A stretch of DNA of 64,000 nucleotides, taken from positions 37,918,293 to 37,982,292 of the forward strand of contig JAVGWX010000004.1 in assembly GCA_036924085.1 (NCBI GenBank). Direction: 5' to 3'. Shown here one piece after another: positions 32,446 through 42,775 of this stretch. The number at the start of each line of letters is the position of its first letter. The first letter of the stretch is position 1. Made by a program: the position numbers and the translations under genes. The DNA is from Ariolimax columbianus. Its lineage: Eukaryota; Mollusca; Gastropoda; Stylommatophora; Arionidae. A model generated the notes under the pieces. It searched no databases, was not told where the DNA came from, and saw only the letters and a program-made list of their open reading frames with translations.

Positions 32446-33079
32446 GTTTTAGTTTGACACCGCAATCCTCAAAATGATGTGCTTGCTCTTGGGCGTCGCA
32501 ACACGCTTCAGCCAATGGAACACGTGTTCACCTTCTCAAGTTGACCTCGGGATCGAAGAAGAGCCAAAGTGACCAGCTACCAATGAAACGTCATCAAGAG
32601 CTGAATTGACACAGTACGCATGGTTTCCATGCCAACAACTAACACAGTACCTATGGTTTCCATGTTAACAACTAACACAGTACGTGCGGCTTCCGTGTCA
32701 ACAACAACTACTGATATTAGAAAAGCACGGGCTACTCCGAGGCTTTGAACCTTAGCCCCTATGCTAAAGCGACCTTCAACCCAACCCCCTTAACTTTCGT
32801 TCCTTTCAATGTCTAATGGACCATTCAAATGTTTTTCTGGTCTTCGGCTTCAAGCAGTGTACCATACGTTATTATCTGTCTGATGTATTATAAACCATAT
32901 TCGTGCTGTTTTGAAGTGGGTTTTTGTATATTACTTTTGTTAGATTAATTTATTTCGCTATTGTTGAGGTCCATATGAGAATTGAAAATCGGAGCAATAG
33001 ACTCCTTGTCTTGAATTGGCTAAGAAATGTGTACAAGTTAACCAACAAATCGTAAGCATTATTTAGTCAAGAGAAGAAC
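32446..33079. other. Unassigned stretch with a 33-34-bp x3 repeat at 32,608-32,710
   Basis: Three units of the type AACACAGTACNNATGGTTTC. The remainder is unrecognised. Confidence 0.5.
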
Positions 33080-33091
33080 AGAAAAGGATTT

Positions 33092-35183
33092 CTTCTTCTT
33101 CTTCTGCGTACACAGTCAGACAGTAACCATTATTTTCTCGAAAAAAGCGGCGGTCATCCTGAGACTCTCGCCACTACCATAGAGCTTGTCTTGCAGTTCC
33201 ACTGGCAATGGCCACATCTGCTCTCTCTGATCCTCGTATGTCGGGCAGTTCTGCAGCAGATGTTCAGTGGTCATTTTACCAGTACCGCACGGGCATTCGT
33301 CGGTACACCCTATCTTCAATTTGTTGAATAGGTGGTACCTCAGTCTGTTGTGGCCAGTGCGAAGTCTGAAGACAACGACCTGCTCTCTTCGGTTCAACTG
33401 GTAATAGGCATCGTTTTTGGTGTAACCAGTATGTTCGGTTTCCCATTTGGTCATGTATCTGGCTTTGATAAGCCGTTTTGACTCTTCGTACGTCATACTG
33501 GTATCTGTTTGTGGTAGCCTTGCACCTTCTTTTGCCAGTCTGTCTGCCTCCTCGTTGCCTTGGATGTTGCAGTGTGACGGAACCCACTGTACCACTACCC
33601 TTTTTGGTGCGGACTGCTGGCACAGTTTGCAGAGTGCTGCTCTTAAGTCATTAAGCTCAGTGTTTTTCTGGCTTTTTAGCGCTGTGACTACTTCGAGAGC
33701 ATCTGTCAGCAGGACTATATGGCTCTCATTTTCACTGTATGTTACCATTTCTTCCACTGCCGCCCTCAGTGCCTCTGCCTCTGCTCTGAAATTGCTTGTG
33801 TACTTACCAGTAGCGAATGACAGTGTTATTTTTCTGCCATTTGGTAGGTTCAGGAATGCTCCTGCCCCTCCGTTCTGTGTAGTGTTTGTTACATAACCGT
33901 CGGTGTATGCATGGGTCCAGTCCATGCTTGGGTAGCTTTTCGTTAAGAAGCTTAGGGTAGTGTCTCTCCTTTCTTTTTCACTCTGGCAGTTTTTGTTTGC
34001 AATACCTGGTATATTTTCTACCACCTCTGGAAATATATCCTGCCTCCAAGTAGGTTTTCGTACAGTAGTGATGGGTTTTGGTGTTGTTAGTGCGTTTATG
34101 GGATCTTCGTGCATCTTTGCTTTGGCTATTTCTGCAAAGTTTCTCCGCTTTAGTTTCCCATTTCCCAAATTGTTTAGTCTCTGGTACATCGGATGGTCCG
34201 TCAGTCTTCTGAGTTTCTCTGACTGCAGCTGGGCTCTGCAGTCTCTTCTATCGGTCATGGATTGCAGTTTTGTAATCTTTTCAAGTTCTACAATTGGCGT
34301 TGACTTCATGCCACCTTTTATAATTCTCATGGCTTGGTTTTGAAGTTTGTTAACTTTATCGAAGTTCGCCTTCGCTGCGGTTGTCCATGCCGCAATGCCA
34401 TACTCGAGAACTGGTCTCACTCTTCCAGTGTACAGTTTCTTTAGTATGCCTTCGTCTGCTCCCCAGCTTGTGCCAGCAAGTTTCCTCATGATCGCCATTC
34501 TTTCTCTGGCTTTCATTCGGTTTCTCTCAATCTGACTTTTCCATGTCATGCGCCGATCAAATGTGACTCCCAGATAGGTTGGGTTGTCGTTTGGCTGCAG
34601 GATTTTGCCATTTAGCCTTAATTTGGTACTTTGGGGTTTTAATGAGAGCGAGAATATTGTGCACGTGGTTTTCTCCTCGTTTATTTTGACCAGCCATGAG
34701 TTCGCCCATTCTTCCAGCGATGTTAGGGCCGTCTGCATCCGATTTCTTGCTATGGTGAGATTCTTTTCAGAGGTCCACATAGCCAGATCGTCTGCAAACA
34801 TTGAGCTATGGACTCTTCTTGGTATATTCTCTGTAATATCGTTTATATATACCAGGAAGAGTGTGGGTGACAATACTCCTCCTTGGGGTACTCCCTGCTC
34901 GAGTGTCACCTTTTTGCTCATCTGCCCTTGTACTTGGACTCTGGCCGTTCTTTGTTTGAGGTAGTGGTTGATCCACTTGTACATCTTCCCACAGACATCA
35001 CTTCTTCTTAGCTTGACTCTAAGTCCATCCTTCCAGACTTTGTCAAATGCCTTTTCCAGATCCACCCAAACAGCTACTGTGTGTTTCTGTGCCTGGTAGG
35101 CATCTTCTATCTCCTGGGCTATGAGGATGACCTGGTCCTCAGTGGATCTGTGCTGTCTAAAGCCGGCTTGCTGTGGAATTAGT
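33092..35183 (-). mobile_element. RNase H LINE, youngest copy, 5'-truncated
   Basis: A 2,092-bp minus-strand insertion with the 12-bp target-site duplication AGAAAAGGATTT at 33,080-33,091 and 35,184-35,195. The 3' end is TGACTGTGTACGCAGAAGAA, that is a (GAA)n tail. The frame is open from the truncation point to the stop at 33,116. The element lacks ORF1, the endonuclease and the N-terminal half of RT. The 5' truncation plus target-site duplication shows target-primed insertion by an active partner. Confidence 0.96.
33116..35183 (-). CDS. ORF2 C-terminal part: reverse transcriptase and RNase H of a non-LTR retrotransposon
   Basis: Open without stop over about 689 codons, with no ATG at the 5' edge because the element is truncated. 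The first in-frame upstream residues read QQAGFRQHRSTEDQ, the RT palm entrance. Numbering from the Val/GTG codon at 35,065: motif A AFDKVW (about 6-11), motif B QGVPQGGVLSPTLF (57-70), motif C FADD (90-93), the YLGVTFDRRMTW thumb (164-175), RNase H about 385-515 with TDG (388-390), the AEAEALRAA Glu, LLTDALEVV Asp and VPSHCNIQGNEEAD, and a CPCG..EHLLQNC knuckle (591-607). The order RT - RNase H - CCHC fits the RNase H-bearing I-superfamily LINEs (I/Nimb/Ingi-like). The clade is inferred. The full catalytic set appears intact but the protein is incomplete, so it is unlikely to be active by itself. Confidence 0.92.
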
Positions 35184-35467
35184 AGAAAAGGATTTAAAGT
35201 TCTGTGGATGAAACGCCATGTGTTTTATTGGCGATCTAGCGGCACGGTGAAATTTGCCTGTCTGCAAAACGCGTTCAGTGGTCGTGGCGTTATTACAAAT
35301 TGATAAATCGAAACTGCTGCGGTTCTGATTGTCAATAGTCGCTAAAAATAACCATCGGGTTTTAATGACATTGTTGTAGAGTAGCACTCTTACATTTGTG
35401 AAGTTCCTACACATGCCTAAATGGGACAGAGGTTTATTATATAAAATGTTCTGTCGCCATGTATTTT

Positions 35468-35750
35468 CTTCTTCGAACATCATCAGATCAAGGTCCCGAT
35501 TTATCTAATAAAGAACACCGTTGTTTGTAAGGCTGTTATATCTTCATACAGATTTTGTCTCAAATCTGTCTCTCGAACCCAGTATTGTTCTCTCTCTTGC
35601 TGCGTGAGCATGCAGTGTTGTGGGATGTGTTTCACGCTCATGGTATGCTCCCCACATGGACACTTGTCATCTGTCCCAATCCTAATTTTGTTGTAAAGGG
35701 GACCCTTGAGTTTAGTATGCCATGTTTGAATGATTATAGGTCGTGGCATT
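35468..35750 (-). mobile_element. RNase H LINE relic, diverged 3' end
   Basis: Minus strand reads WHTKLKGPLYNKIRIGTDDK, CPCGEHTMSVKHIPQHC, LRQNLYEDITALQTTVFFIR. This is the knuckle and C-terminus of a related LINE. It ends ATGTTCGAAGAAGAAAATAC, the same CGAAGAAGAA type of tail. Confidence 0.82.
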
Positions 35751-37399
35751 ATTGTCTAGGAATAGCGAATCGATACTGAAGCCCAGCGTTTCTCAGCCGG
35801 TGTTCCTGACTTCAAAAGCAGCTATAGTGTAAACATTAGACTTGACAATGAGCGATATACTGAAAATTAATCAATGACACATATTAAATTATGTTAACAA
35901 TTTGATAGATACTGTACGGTCCCTAAACCTGGACTATTCTGCATGGCGAGGATAAGCGCATTTGGATAAGCCCTCCAAATTCTCAACTAAATGCGAATTC
36001 TTACAATCCACTGGTATGACTGGGTTTCAAGGAACGAAATCATCTGACGGACATGCCTCGAGAGCATGCTGGCCATGCTAGAAGTCACCGCCTTACCAGC
36101 TATTACAGCAGGACATAGACGTCCAGGATGGAAAGCGACCTTCTTCGTCATAGTCTCGCCCCAGCCACCGTCCACGCACCACCTGGGTATGTCAAATAGG
36201 AAAGACATCATCCTCTCTGCATGCAGCCTGGTACTCGGCCATTCATCGTGCTTATGGACAGTTGGCGCTATGGACCCTTGCCCCTTAAGAGAACAGCCTA
36301 CCTACCTATAATAGATGAACTAACAATTGACAGACAAGCAGAGTCAAACAGAGAGGAGTGCCGTTAGGACGAAGAAGGAGTATGTACACACAGCGAGCTA
36401 CGAGAACTACCAGCATCTGTAAAAATCCACCATTTGCTGAAAGCGATTACGCCTATTGGTCTTCCCGGGTGTAGTGATATTTGTTCAAATAATTGATATT
36501 GGCAGTGACTGTTTTAACACGAACGTGTTTTTGACGCCTGAAAGTGGGTCAACGAATACACTGCAACCTGCCAGGCACGACATAGAGGTGAATACGTGGG
36601 GTTGTCATGTGCATGACTAACTACCTCATCCTGTAGAAAACATAATCCATTTAAAAAAATGTAAACCCCCCAAACACGAAAAGAAGGCATGTATACGCAA
36701 AGGCGCAAAAAGAGCGACTTATTCAAGTAAGCCGTTACGGGCAATGTAAACAATACCAGGGCTGATAATAAGTATAAGGATAACAACAGCCGTTGCCAGG
36801 ATGGACGATGTTATCTCAGCCTCACAATTATTACACGGAGTACCTTAACCGGTTATGACCAACTTAGGAAATGAATCACCTCAATATCTGACCGCTATCC
36901 AAGTGTGTTTGTGCAAAATACTTTGTGATTTATATTTGTGCGTACCTAGGACGAGCTAAGGCCTTGTTTACTTAACCTGTTTTTTGGCCTGTTACACTTA
37001 AGACAACCATGTACATACAGCTGCGCTCGAGAGCTATTAAAACAATGTAATTAGTTGTACATATCTTTTTATGCAGGGGTAAACTCATGTGTTAGAAAAC
37101 AATCAATACGATCATTTTGAGGTCACCGATATAAGATTTTACTGAGGCATGTTTAGAATCGGAAGAACATCTAGAAATATTAAAGAGTATATGTTGCGTA
37201 AAGCTTTTACGCAAAATAAACTTATTGAAGACGTAAAATAGGACCAGGTCATGATTTTAGTGTAGAAGGCTCTGACACTTGGAAAGTGCAGATACCCCAC
37301 TGGTTTTGAAGAAAACTGTGCACATAACTCTTCAAATTGTCAAGGATATGTGAAAAAACTTGCAGACTTGGTCGCTCCTTTTCTTCCATGTGGTGTATA
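35751..37399. other. Unassigned stretch
   Basis: Short frames at 35,987-36,311 and 36,514-36,786 have no recognisable domains. AT-rich. Nothing supported. Confidence 0.35.
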
Positions 37400-37790
37400 G
37401 GCTTGCAAGAAAGAGCGCTAGTCTATTATATCTGCTGTTTTCTTCTTGGCATGGTCCCCGTTCTCTTTCTTATATTGATATCCCGACAGATTTTGGACGC
37501 TATGGTGATATGGATAATTGGCTCTTTGCATCCAAAGCCTGCAGTAGTAGCTGGTAGCCGATCTTTTGTCATTATACAGACCAAACCACCGAAGCTAAGA
37601 TTGCTCAATTCGAGTCTGCAAGGGCTGGGTTTATAGCTCGTTTCGTATCGTCTGATTGCGGACATTGTCTCTTCTTGTTTCTTGGACCACCTTTCTTAGA
37701 TATCTCATTTCAGATGGTGGTGGTTTTTTCTGGGTTATTGTGATTGACCATGATTTACATTCGTAAATCAGACTTGCACATAGGTGTATG
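37400..37790 (-). mobile_element. LINE relic, C-terminal region
   Basis: Minus strand reads CASLIYECKSWSITI, EMRYLRKVVQETRRDNVRNQ, TIRNEL, stop, TQPLQTRIEQS, LRWFGL. This is the 'CETW ... EMRFLR ... TRRDRIRN ... LRWFGH' block of decayed LINEs. Several stops. Confidence 0.75.
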
Positions 37791-38041
37791 TGGAATAAAC
37801 GAGTGAATATATCTCTCTCCAGTGTATCAGAATAAGAAATAGGATATTTATGAAAAACAAAAAAGGTAACGTGACAGAAGGGAAAATGTGAGGGAAGAGA
37901 GACAGCGGAGAGTAACGTAAGAGGATACTAGACAGTTCAACATGGCTTAGAAGAAAGTCAAATCACAAAACTGGCATAAATTAATTCCTATAGTGTAGAA
38001 GACTCTGCAACTTATCGAACTAATCACGGGGATCAAGATGA

Positions 38042-38527
38042 TGCAGTGGTCAGCGACCCATAGCTGACTGCTAGCGTCAGGGCCAGCGAACCAGAGCCAA
38101 GATCCTTCTACGCCTCCACGCGGTGATCCTGGATAACAGGCTGCAACAGAGCAGACTGGCTAAGGAAAAGGGATCGAAAATGGAATGCTAACCCGGTACT
38201 CAAAAAATGATTGCTGAAGTCGGATGTGTTGGACCGAAAGGTGCAAATATCGCAGTCAAGCTGTGAACTACGACACAACGCATTCCGTTCTCTGGACTAC
38301 ATTCTGCTCCTTAGACCCGTGTTAGGGTTTGGTAGCGGGAGATTGAGAACTAACGAAGCCAAGCCAAACCATACAACGTCTCCGACCTGGCTACAACGGA
38401 GTGAGACACCACATGCACACCAAATTCAAGATATAAATCAACAATCTATGGTACTAGCCTGGAAGACATGGCAGTAGCCTATTTGTTATTCAGGACTGCC
38501 CCCAGCACACAGATCTGAGAAGAGTGG
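38042..38527 (+). mobile_element. SINE B plus LINE 3'-end composite, second copy
   Basis: SINE B (38,042-38,345) followed by the first about 180 bp of the LINE end (38,345-38,527). By eye it differs from 12,177-12,648 at only about six or seven positions in about 480. The same internal junction GAACTAACGAAGCCAAGCC is kept, so the two form one duplicated or mobilised unit. The right end stops where another SINE B starts. Confidence 0.85.
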
Positions 38528-38802
38528 GCCAGCGAACCATAGCTGCCAAGACCCTGGATAACAGGCTGCAGCAGGGTAGACTGGCTAAGGAGAAGGGATC
38601 GAAGAGGGAATGCTAACCCGGTACTCAAAAAATGCTTGCTGAAGTCGGATGTGTTGGACCGAAAGGTGCAAATATCGCAGCCAAGCTATAAACTACGACA
38701 CAACGTATTCCGTTCTCTAGACTACATTCTGCTACTTAAGTCCTTTCAGGGTTTGGTAGTGGGAGATTGAGAACGAACGAAGAAGAAGAAGAAGAAGAAC
38801 TA
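38528..38802 (+). mobile_element. SINE family B, copy with (GAA)n tail
   Basis: Starts within the SINE B head (GCCAGCGAACCATAGCTGCC) and has core GCTGAAGTCGGATGTGTTGG. It ends GGGAGATTGAGAACGAACGA, then (AGA)n at 38,782-38,799. This copy shows what the proper 3' end of family B looks like. Confidence 0.85.
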
Positions 38803-38930
38803 ATCACCCTGTCATTTCAATAGCAACAAGCCTGCTAAGTTTAAAGTATTTGGAATAGGAAGTTGTAGACATGATATTATCGCCTACGCCAGACGGCAAA
38901 GCAAACAAAGAACATTTAAACTCTGCATTG

Positions 38931-39184
38931 AGGGGACGGCGTGGCCTAGTGGTTAAGTGGCACGGCTCACAATCCGAAGGTGCTGGGTTCGATCCCCATC
39001 ACAGCACCGGCCGTTACCAAGGGGAAGCAAACCCTTAGAAAATGCAGGAGGAAGCAGACCCTTACATAAAATACATGCTGAAGTCGGATGCATTGGGCCG
39101 ATAGGCGCAAAATAAAAACCACAGTACAACGCACACCGCCTTGTGGATTTGAGAAATGAGGCGAACGCAAAAAAAAAAAAAAAA
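38931..39184 (+). mobile_element. tRNA-derived SINE A, copy 2
   Basis: Plus-strand copy: GGGGACGGCGTGGCCTAGTG with A box TGGCCTAGTGGTTAAGTGGC, B box GGGTTCGATCCC (38,985-38,996), core GCTGAAGTCGGATGCATTGG (39,070-39,090), and poly(A) at 39,168-39,184. Target-site duplication TCTGCATTG at 38,922-38,930 and 39,185-39,193. The tRNA-related part is not a functional tRNA gene, because it continues into the SINE body without a proper acceptor stem closure. Confidence 0.95.
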
Positions 39185-39309
39185 TCTGCATTGTAGCACT
39201 TTTACAACGACGATGATGATGATGATACTAATGATGATGATAATGATGATGATATAATTCCTTTAGCTGTGAGCTGGCCGATCTTGACAGCCCACTGCGT
39301 CCCGGAAAA

Positions 39310-39501
39310 ACGCACACGGCCTCCTCAATTGTTGTAGTGATGTCTATAGTGCGTTGTGTATAGTCGGGTGTTGTGGAAGTAGCACGTTCCGCAGATTGGC
39401 CAGCCCTGGGAGGTCAGGAGGTGCTCGACTAACTCCTCGTGGTCATGGCAGAATATGCAGTCATTGTCACATAGTTGGTCTAATCTATTCAGATGTTTGT
39501 T
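39310..39501 (-). mobile_element. Host LINE relic, C-terminal piece (split by a later LINE)
   Basis: Minus strand reads NKHLNRLDQLCDNDCIFCHD, HEELVEHLL. This is a CCHC-like knuckle of another RNase H-type LINE. It continues the frame broken at 41,157 on the other side of the inserted LINE. Confidence 0.82.
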
Positions 39502-41146
39502 AAAAAATCTCACCATTGCAAGAAATCGGATGCAGCAGGCCCTAACATCACTGGAGGAGTGGGCGAACTCATGGCTGGTCAAAATAAATTAGGAAAAAAC
39601 AACATGCACGATATTCTCGCTTTCAAACAAACCCCATAACACAAAAAAAATTCTTAACGGCAAATATCTGCGGCCAAACGATAATCCAAACTACCTGGGA
39701 GTCGCATTTGATCGGCGCATGACATGGAAAAGTCAGATCAAGAGAAACCGAATGAGAGCCAGACAAAGAATGGCAATCATGAGGAAACTTGCTGGCACAA
39801 GCTAGGGAGCAGACGAAAGTATACTGAAGAAACTGTACACTGGAAGAGTGAGACCAGTTCTCGAGTATGGCATTGCGGCATGGACAACAGCAGCAAAGGC
39901 GAACGTTGATAAAATTAGCAAACTTCAAAACCAAGCCATGAGAGATTTAACAGGAGGCATGAAGTCAACGCCAATTGTAGAACTCGAAAAGATTACAAAT
40001 CTGCAATCCATGACCGACAGAAGAGACTGCAGAGCCCAGCAGCAAGCAGAGAAACTCAGAAGACTGACAGACCACCCAATGCACCAGAGACTAAATAGAT
40101 TTGGAAATGGGAAACTAAAGCGGAGAAACTTTGCAGAAATAACCAAAGCAAAGATGAACGAAGACCCTATAAACACATTAACAACACCAAAGCCCATCCC
40201 TAATGTACGCAAACCTACCTGGAAGTAGCATATATTTCCGGTGGTGGCAGAAAATATACCAGGTATTGGAAACAAGAACAGCCAGGCTGAAAAAGAAAGA
40301 AGAGACATAACCCTGAGGTACATAACGAAAAACTACCCAAGCATAGACTGGACCCATGCATCCACCGACGGTTCTGTAACAAACAACACAAAATGAAGGG
40401 GCAGGGGTATTCCTTGGCCTACCAAATGGTAGAAAAATAACACTGTCAGTGGCAACTGGAAAATTCTCAAGCAATTTCAGAGCGGAGGCAGAGGCACTGA
40501 GGGCTGCAGCAGAAGCAATGCTGATAGGCAAAAGAAATGAAAGCCAGATGTTTACAGATGCCCTGGCCATAGTCACAGCACTAAAAAGCCAGAAAAATAC
40601 TGAACTTAATGATTTAAGAGCAGTACCAAAAAGAGTAGTGGTACAGTGGGTTCCATCCCATTGTAGCATCCAAGGCAACGAAGAGGGAGACAGACTGGCA
40701 AAAGAAGGTGCAAGACCACCACAACCAGACTCTAGTGTGACCTACGAAGAGTCAAAAAGGCTTATTAGAGCCAGATACATGGCCAAATGGGAAACAGAAC
40801 ATACTGGCTACACAAATAATGATGCCTATTACCAATTGAACAGAAGAGAGCAGGTCGTGGTCTTCAGACTCCGCACAGGCCACAACAGACTGAGGTACCA
40901 CCTATTCAATAAACTGAAGATAGGTGGCACTGACGAATGCAGTTTTGGTACCGGAAAAATGACCGCTGAACATCTGCTGCAAAACTGCCCGAAATACGAG
41001 GACCCGAGAAAGCAGATCTGGCCATCACCAGTGGCAACACTAAACAAGCTCTATGGCAGTGTCGACAGCCTCAGGATGACCTCTGCTTTTTTCGAAAAAA
41101 TACAGGTTGACGTCTAACAGCGTACGATTAAGAAGAAGAAGAAGAA
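39502..41146 (+). mobile_element. RNase H LINE, decayed copy nested in another LINE
   Basis: Plus-strand insertion of 1,645 bp with target-site duplication GATGTTTGTT at 39,492-39,501 and 41,147-41,156. Its translation is collinear with the copy at 33.1-35.2 kb: NRMQQALTSLEEWANSWLVK, YLGVAFDRRMTWKSQI, YTGRVRPVLEYGIAAWTTAA, QAMRDLTGGMKSTPIVELEK, NFRAEAEALRAAAEAM, VQWVPSHCSIQGNEEGDRLA, YHLFNKLKIGGTDEC, EHLLQNCPKYEDPRKQIWPS. It ends with AACAGCGTACGATTAAGAAG and (GAA)n. The main defects are stops at about 39,584, 39,804, 40,226 and 40,394, a frameshift near 40,450, and a small in-frame deletion (LNDLRA-VPKRV). Non-functional. Confidence 0.93.
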
Positions 41147-41156
41147 GATGTTTGTT

Positions 41157-41275
41157 GAGAAGGGCATGGCCTGTTCTCAGCTTGAAGATCAAACTCTGGT
41201 CTCTTCGCTTCAGCTGCTTTGCTGGGTCCTGGGGATCTGGTTTTTATTGGTGTTTGAATATACTCGGCCTGTCTG
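41157..41275 (-). mobile_element. Host LINE relic, upstream piece
   Basis: Minus strand reads WVISSQTGRVYSNTN (one frame), then DPQDPAKQLKRRDQSLIFKL, RTGHALLNKHL, and joins LNRLDQLCDNDC across the inserted LINE. This is the conserved 'W...W..S..GR ... LIF.LRTGHA.LN' linker before the LINE knuckle. Confidence 0.82.
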
Positions 41276-41655
41276 GGATGATATGACCCACTGATCTAGC
41301 CACTCCTGCCTGGGATGTGGCCCACTGATCTAGCCACTCCTATCTGGGATGTGGCCCACTGATCCAGCCACTCCTGTCCGGGATGTGGCCCACTGATCTA
41401 GCCACGCCTGTCTGGGGTGTGTCCCACTGATCTAGCCACTCCTGTCTGGGATGTGGCCCACTGGTCTAGCCACTCCTGTCTGAGATGTGGCCCACTGATC
41501 TAGCCACTCCTGTCTGGGATGTGGCCCACTGATCTAGCCACTCCTGTCTGGGATGTGGCCCACTGATCTAGCCACTCCTGTCTGGGATGTGGCCCACTGA
41601 TCTAGCCACTCCTGTCTGGGATGTAGCCCACTGATCTCGCTACACCTGTCTATTG
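41265..41655. repeat. 34-bp minisatellite in LINE-derived sequence, about 11 copies
   Basis: Unit CCTGTCTGGGATGTGGCCCA plus CTGATCTAGCCACT, period 34. On the minus strand the unit translates as WLDQWATSQTG, the same stretch that precedes GRVY in the adjoining LINE relic. It is therefore an expansion of LINE coding DNA. Confidence 0.92.
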
Positions 41656-41823
41656 TTATCTTTCAGGATTTGCTTGCAGTCTTTTACAGCGATATAATGA
41701 CACATACAAAGAGCGACATTCGAATAGTTGTTAATGCGTTAAAGATCAAAGTGGCATGAAGAACAACAAAAATAACGAAAACGCTACAGACTTTCATAAA
41801 TAAACGCCTTCGTAGAATAAAGG
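41656..41823. other. Unassigned stretch
   Basis: No feature recognised. Confidence 0.4.
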
Positions 41824-42067
41824 TTTTTTTTTTTTTTTGCGTTCGCCTTATTTCTCTAATCCTCAAGGCGGTGTGCGTTGCACTGTGGTTTTTATTTGCA
41901 CCTGTCGGCCCAGTGCATGCGACTTCAGCATGCATTTTATGTAAGGGTCTGCTTCCTCCTGTATTTTCTAAGGGTTTGCTTCCCCGGGGTAACGGCCGGT
42001 GCTGTGCTGGGGATCGAACCCAGCACCTTTTGGTTGTGAGCCGTGTCACTTAACCACGCCGTCCCCT
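41824..42067 (-). mobile_element. tRNA-derived SINE A, copy 3
   Basis: Minus-strand copy with the poly(A) tail as T run (41,824-41,839), core (rc GCTGAAGTCGCATGCACTGG), B box GGGTTCGATCCC (rc) and A-box region partly lost (a TAAGTGACACGGCTC remnant). Imperfect target-site duplication GAATAAAGGTTT / GAATATAGGGTTT. Confidence 0.9.
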
Positions 42068-42082
42068 GAATATAGGGTTTGA

Positions 42083-42515
42083 CTACGTATAGCGTGGCTT
42101 GGCTTCGTTCATTCTCAATCTCCCACTACCAAACACTGAAAGGACTTAAGTAGCAGAATGTAGTCCAGAAAATGGCATGCGTTGTGTTACAGCTTGACTG
42201 CGATATTTGCACCTTTCGGTCCAACACAGCCAACTTCAGCAATCATTTTTTTAGTACCCGGTTAGCATTCCGTCTTCGATCCTTTCTCATTAGCCAGTCT
42301 GCTCTGCTGCAGCCTGTTATCCAGGATCACTGCGTAGAGGTGTAGAAGGGTCTTGGCAGCTTTGGTTCGCTGGCCCTGACGCTAGCGGTCAGCTAGGAGT
42401 CGCTGACCACTGCAGCTCATGCGCTGCTCAGCTCTGGTTTGCTGGCCCTGACACTGGCAGTCAGCTATGGGTCGCTGACCACTGCAGCTCATGCGCTGCT
42501 CAGCATTGTAATACC
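42083..42515 (-). mobile_element. SINE family B with duplicated head
   Basis: Minus-strand copy. The tail end is GAGAATGAACGAAGCCAAGC, and the core (rc GCTGAAGTTGGCTGTGTTGG) is at 42,215-42,240. The head block TCAGCGACYCMTAGCTGAC occurs twice, at 42,385-42,415 and 42,455-42,480, through an about 80-bp duplication. SINE A lies immediately next to its 3' end. Confidence 0.82.
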
Positions 42516-42519
42516 AAAA

Positions 42520-42775
42520 CAGATATCAGTGAAACATGATACGAGAAGAAGGTGCTGGAGTTGGATAGGACACACACTGAGGAAAACAAGTTTATGTTCT
42601 GTAATCCCAGAGGCAAGGGAAGTAGAGGATGACAGAGCACACAAACACAGGAGAGCTCGGGACAAACAAAGGAAACAGGGAAGATGTCAACAGAACTAAA
42701 GTGGCTGATCCAGAACAAGTTGACCTGACGTGCTTTGTTGAAGACATGTAGCTTCACTAGGAGCTGAAAGGTTTT
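42520..42775 (+). mobile_element. LINE relic, 'WIGHTLRK' C-terminal end
   Basis: Reads ISVKHDTRRRCWSWIGHTLR, KTS, then shifted KMSTELKWLIQNK and RALLKTCSFTRS. This is the last coding part of a LINE, related to the 24.2 kb one. Frameshifted. Confidence 0.75.

Noticed and set aside
38931..39020. tRNA gene
   Set aside because: A and B boxes are present, but the sequence runs into a SINE body with poly(A) tail and target-site duplication; the acceptor stem does not close.
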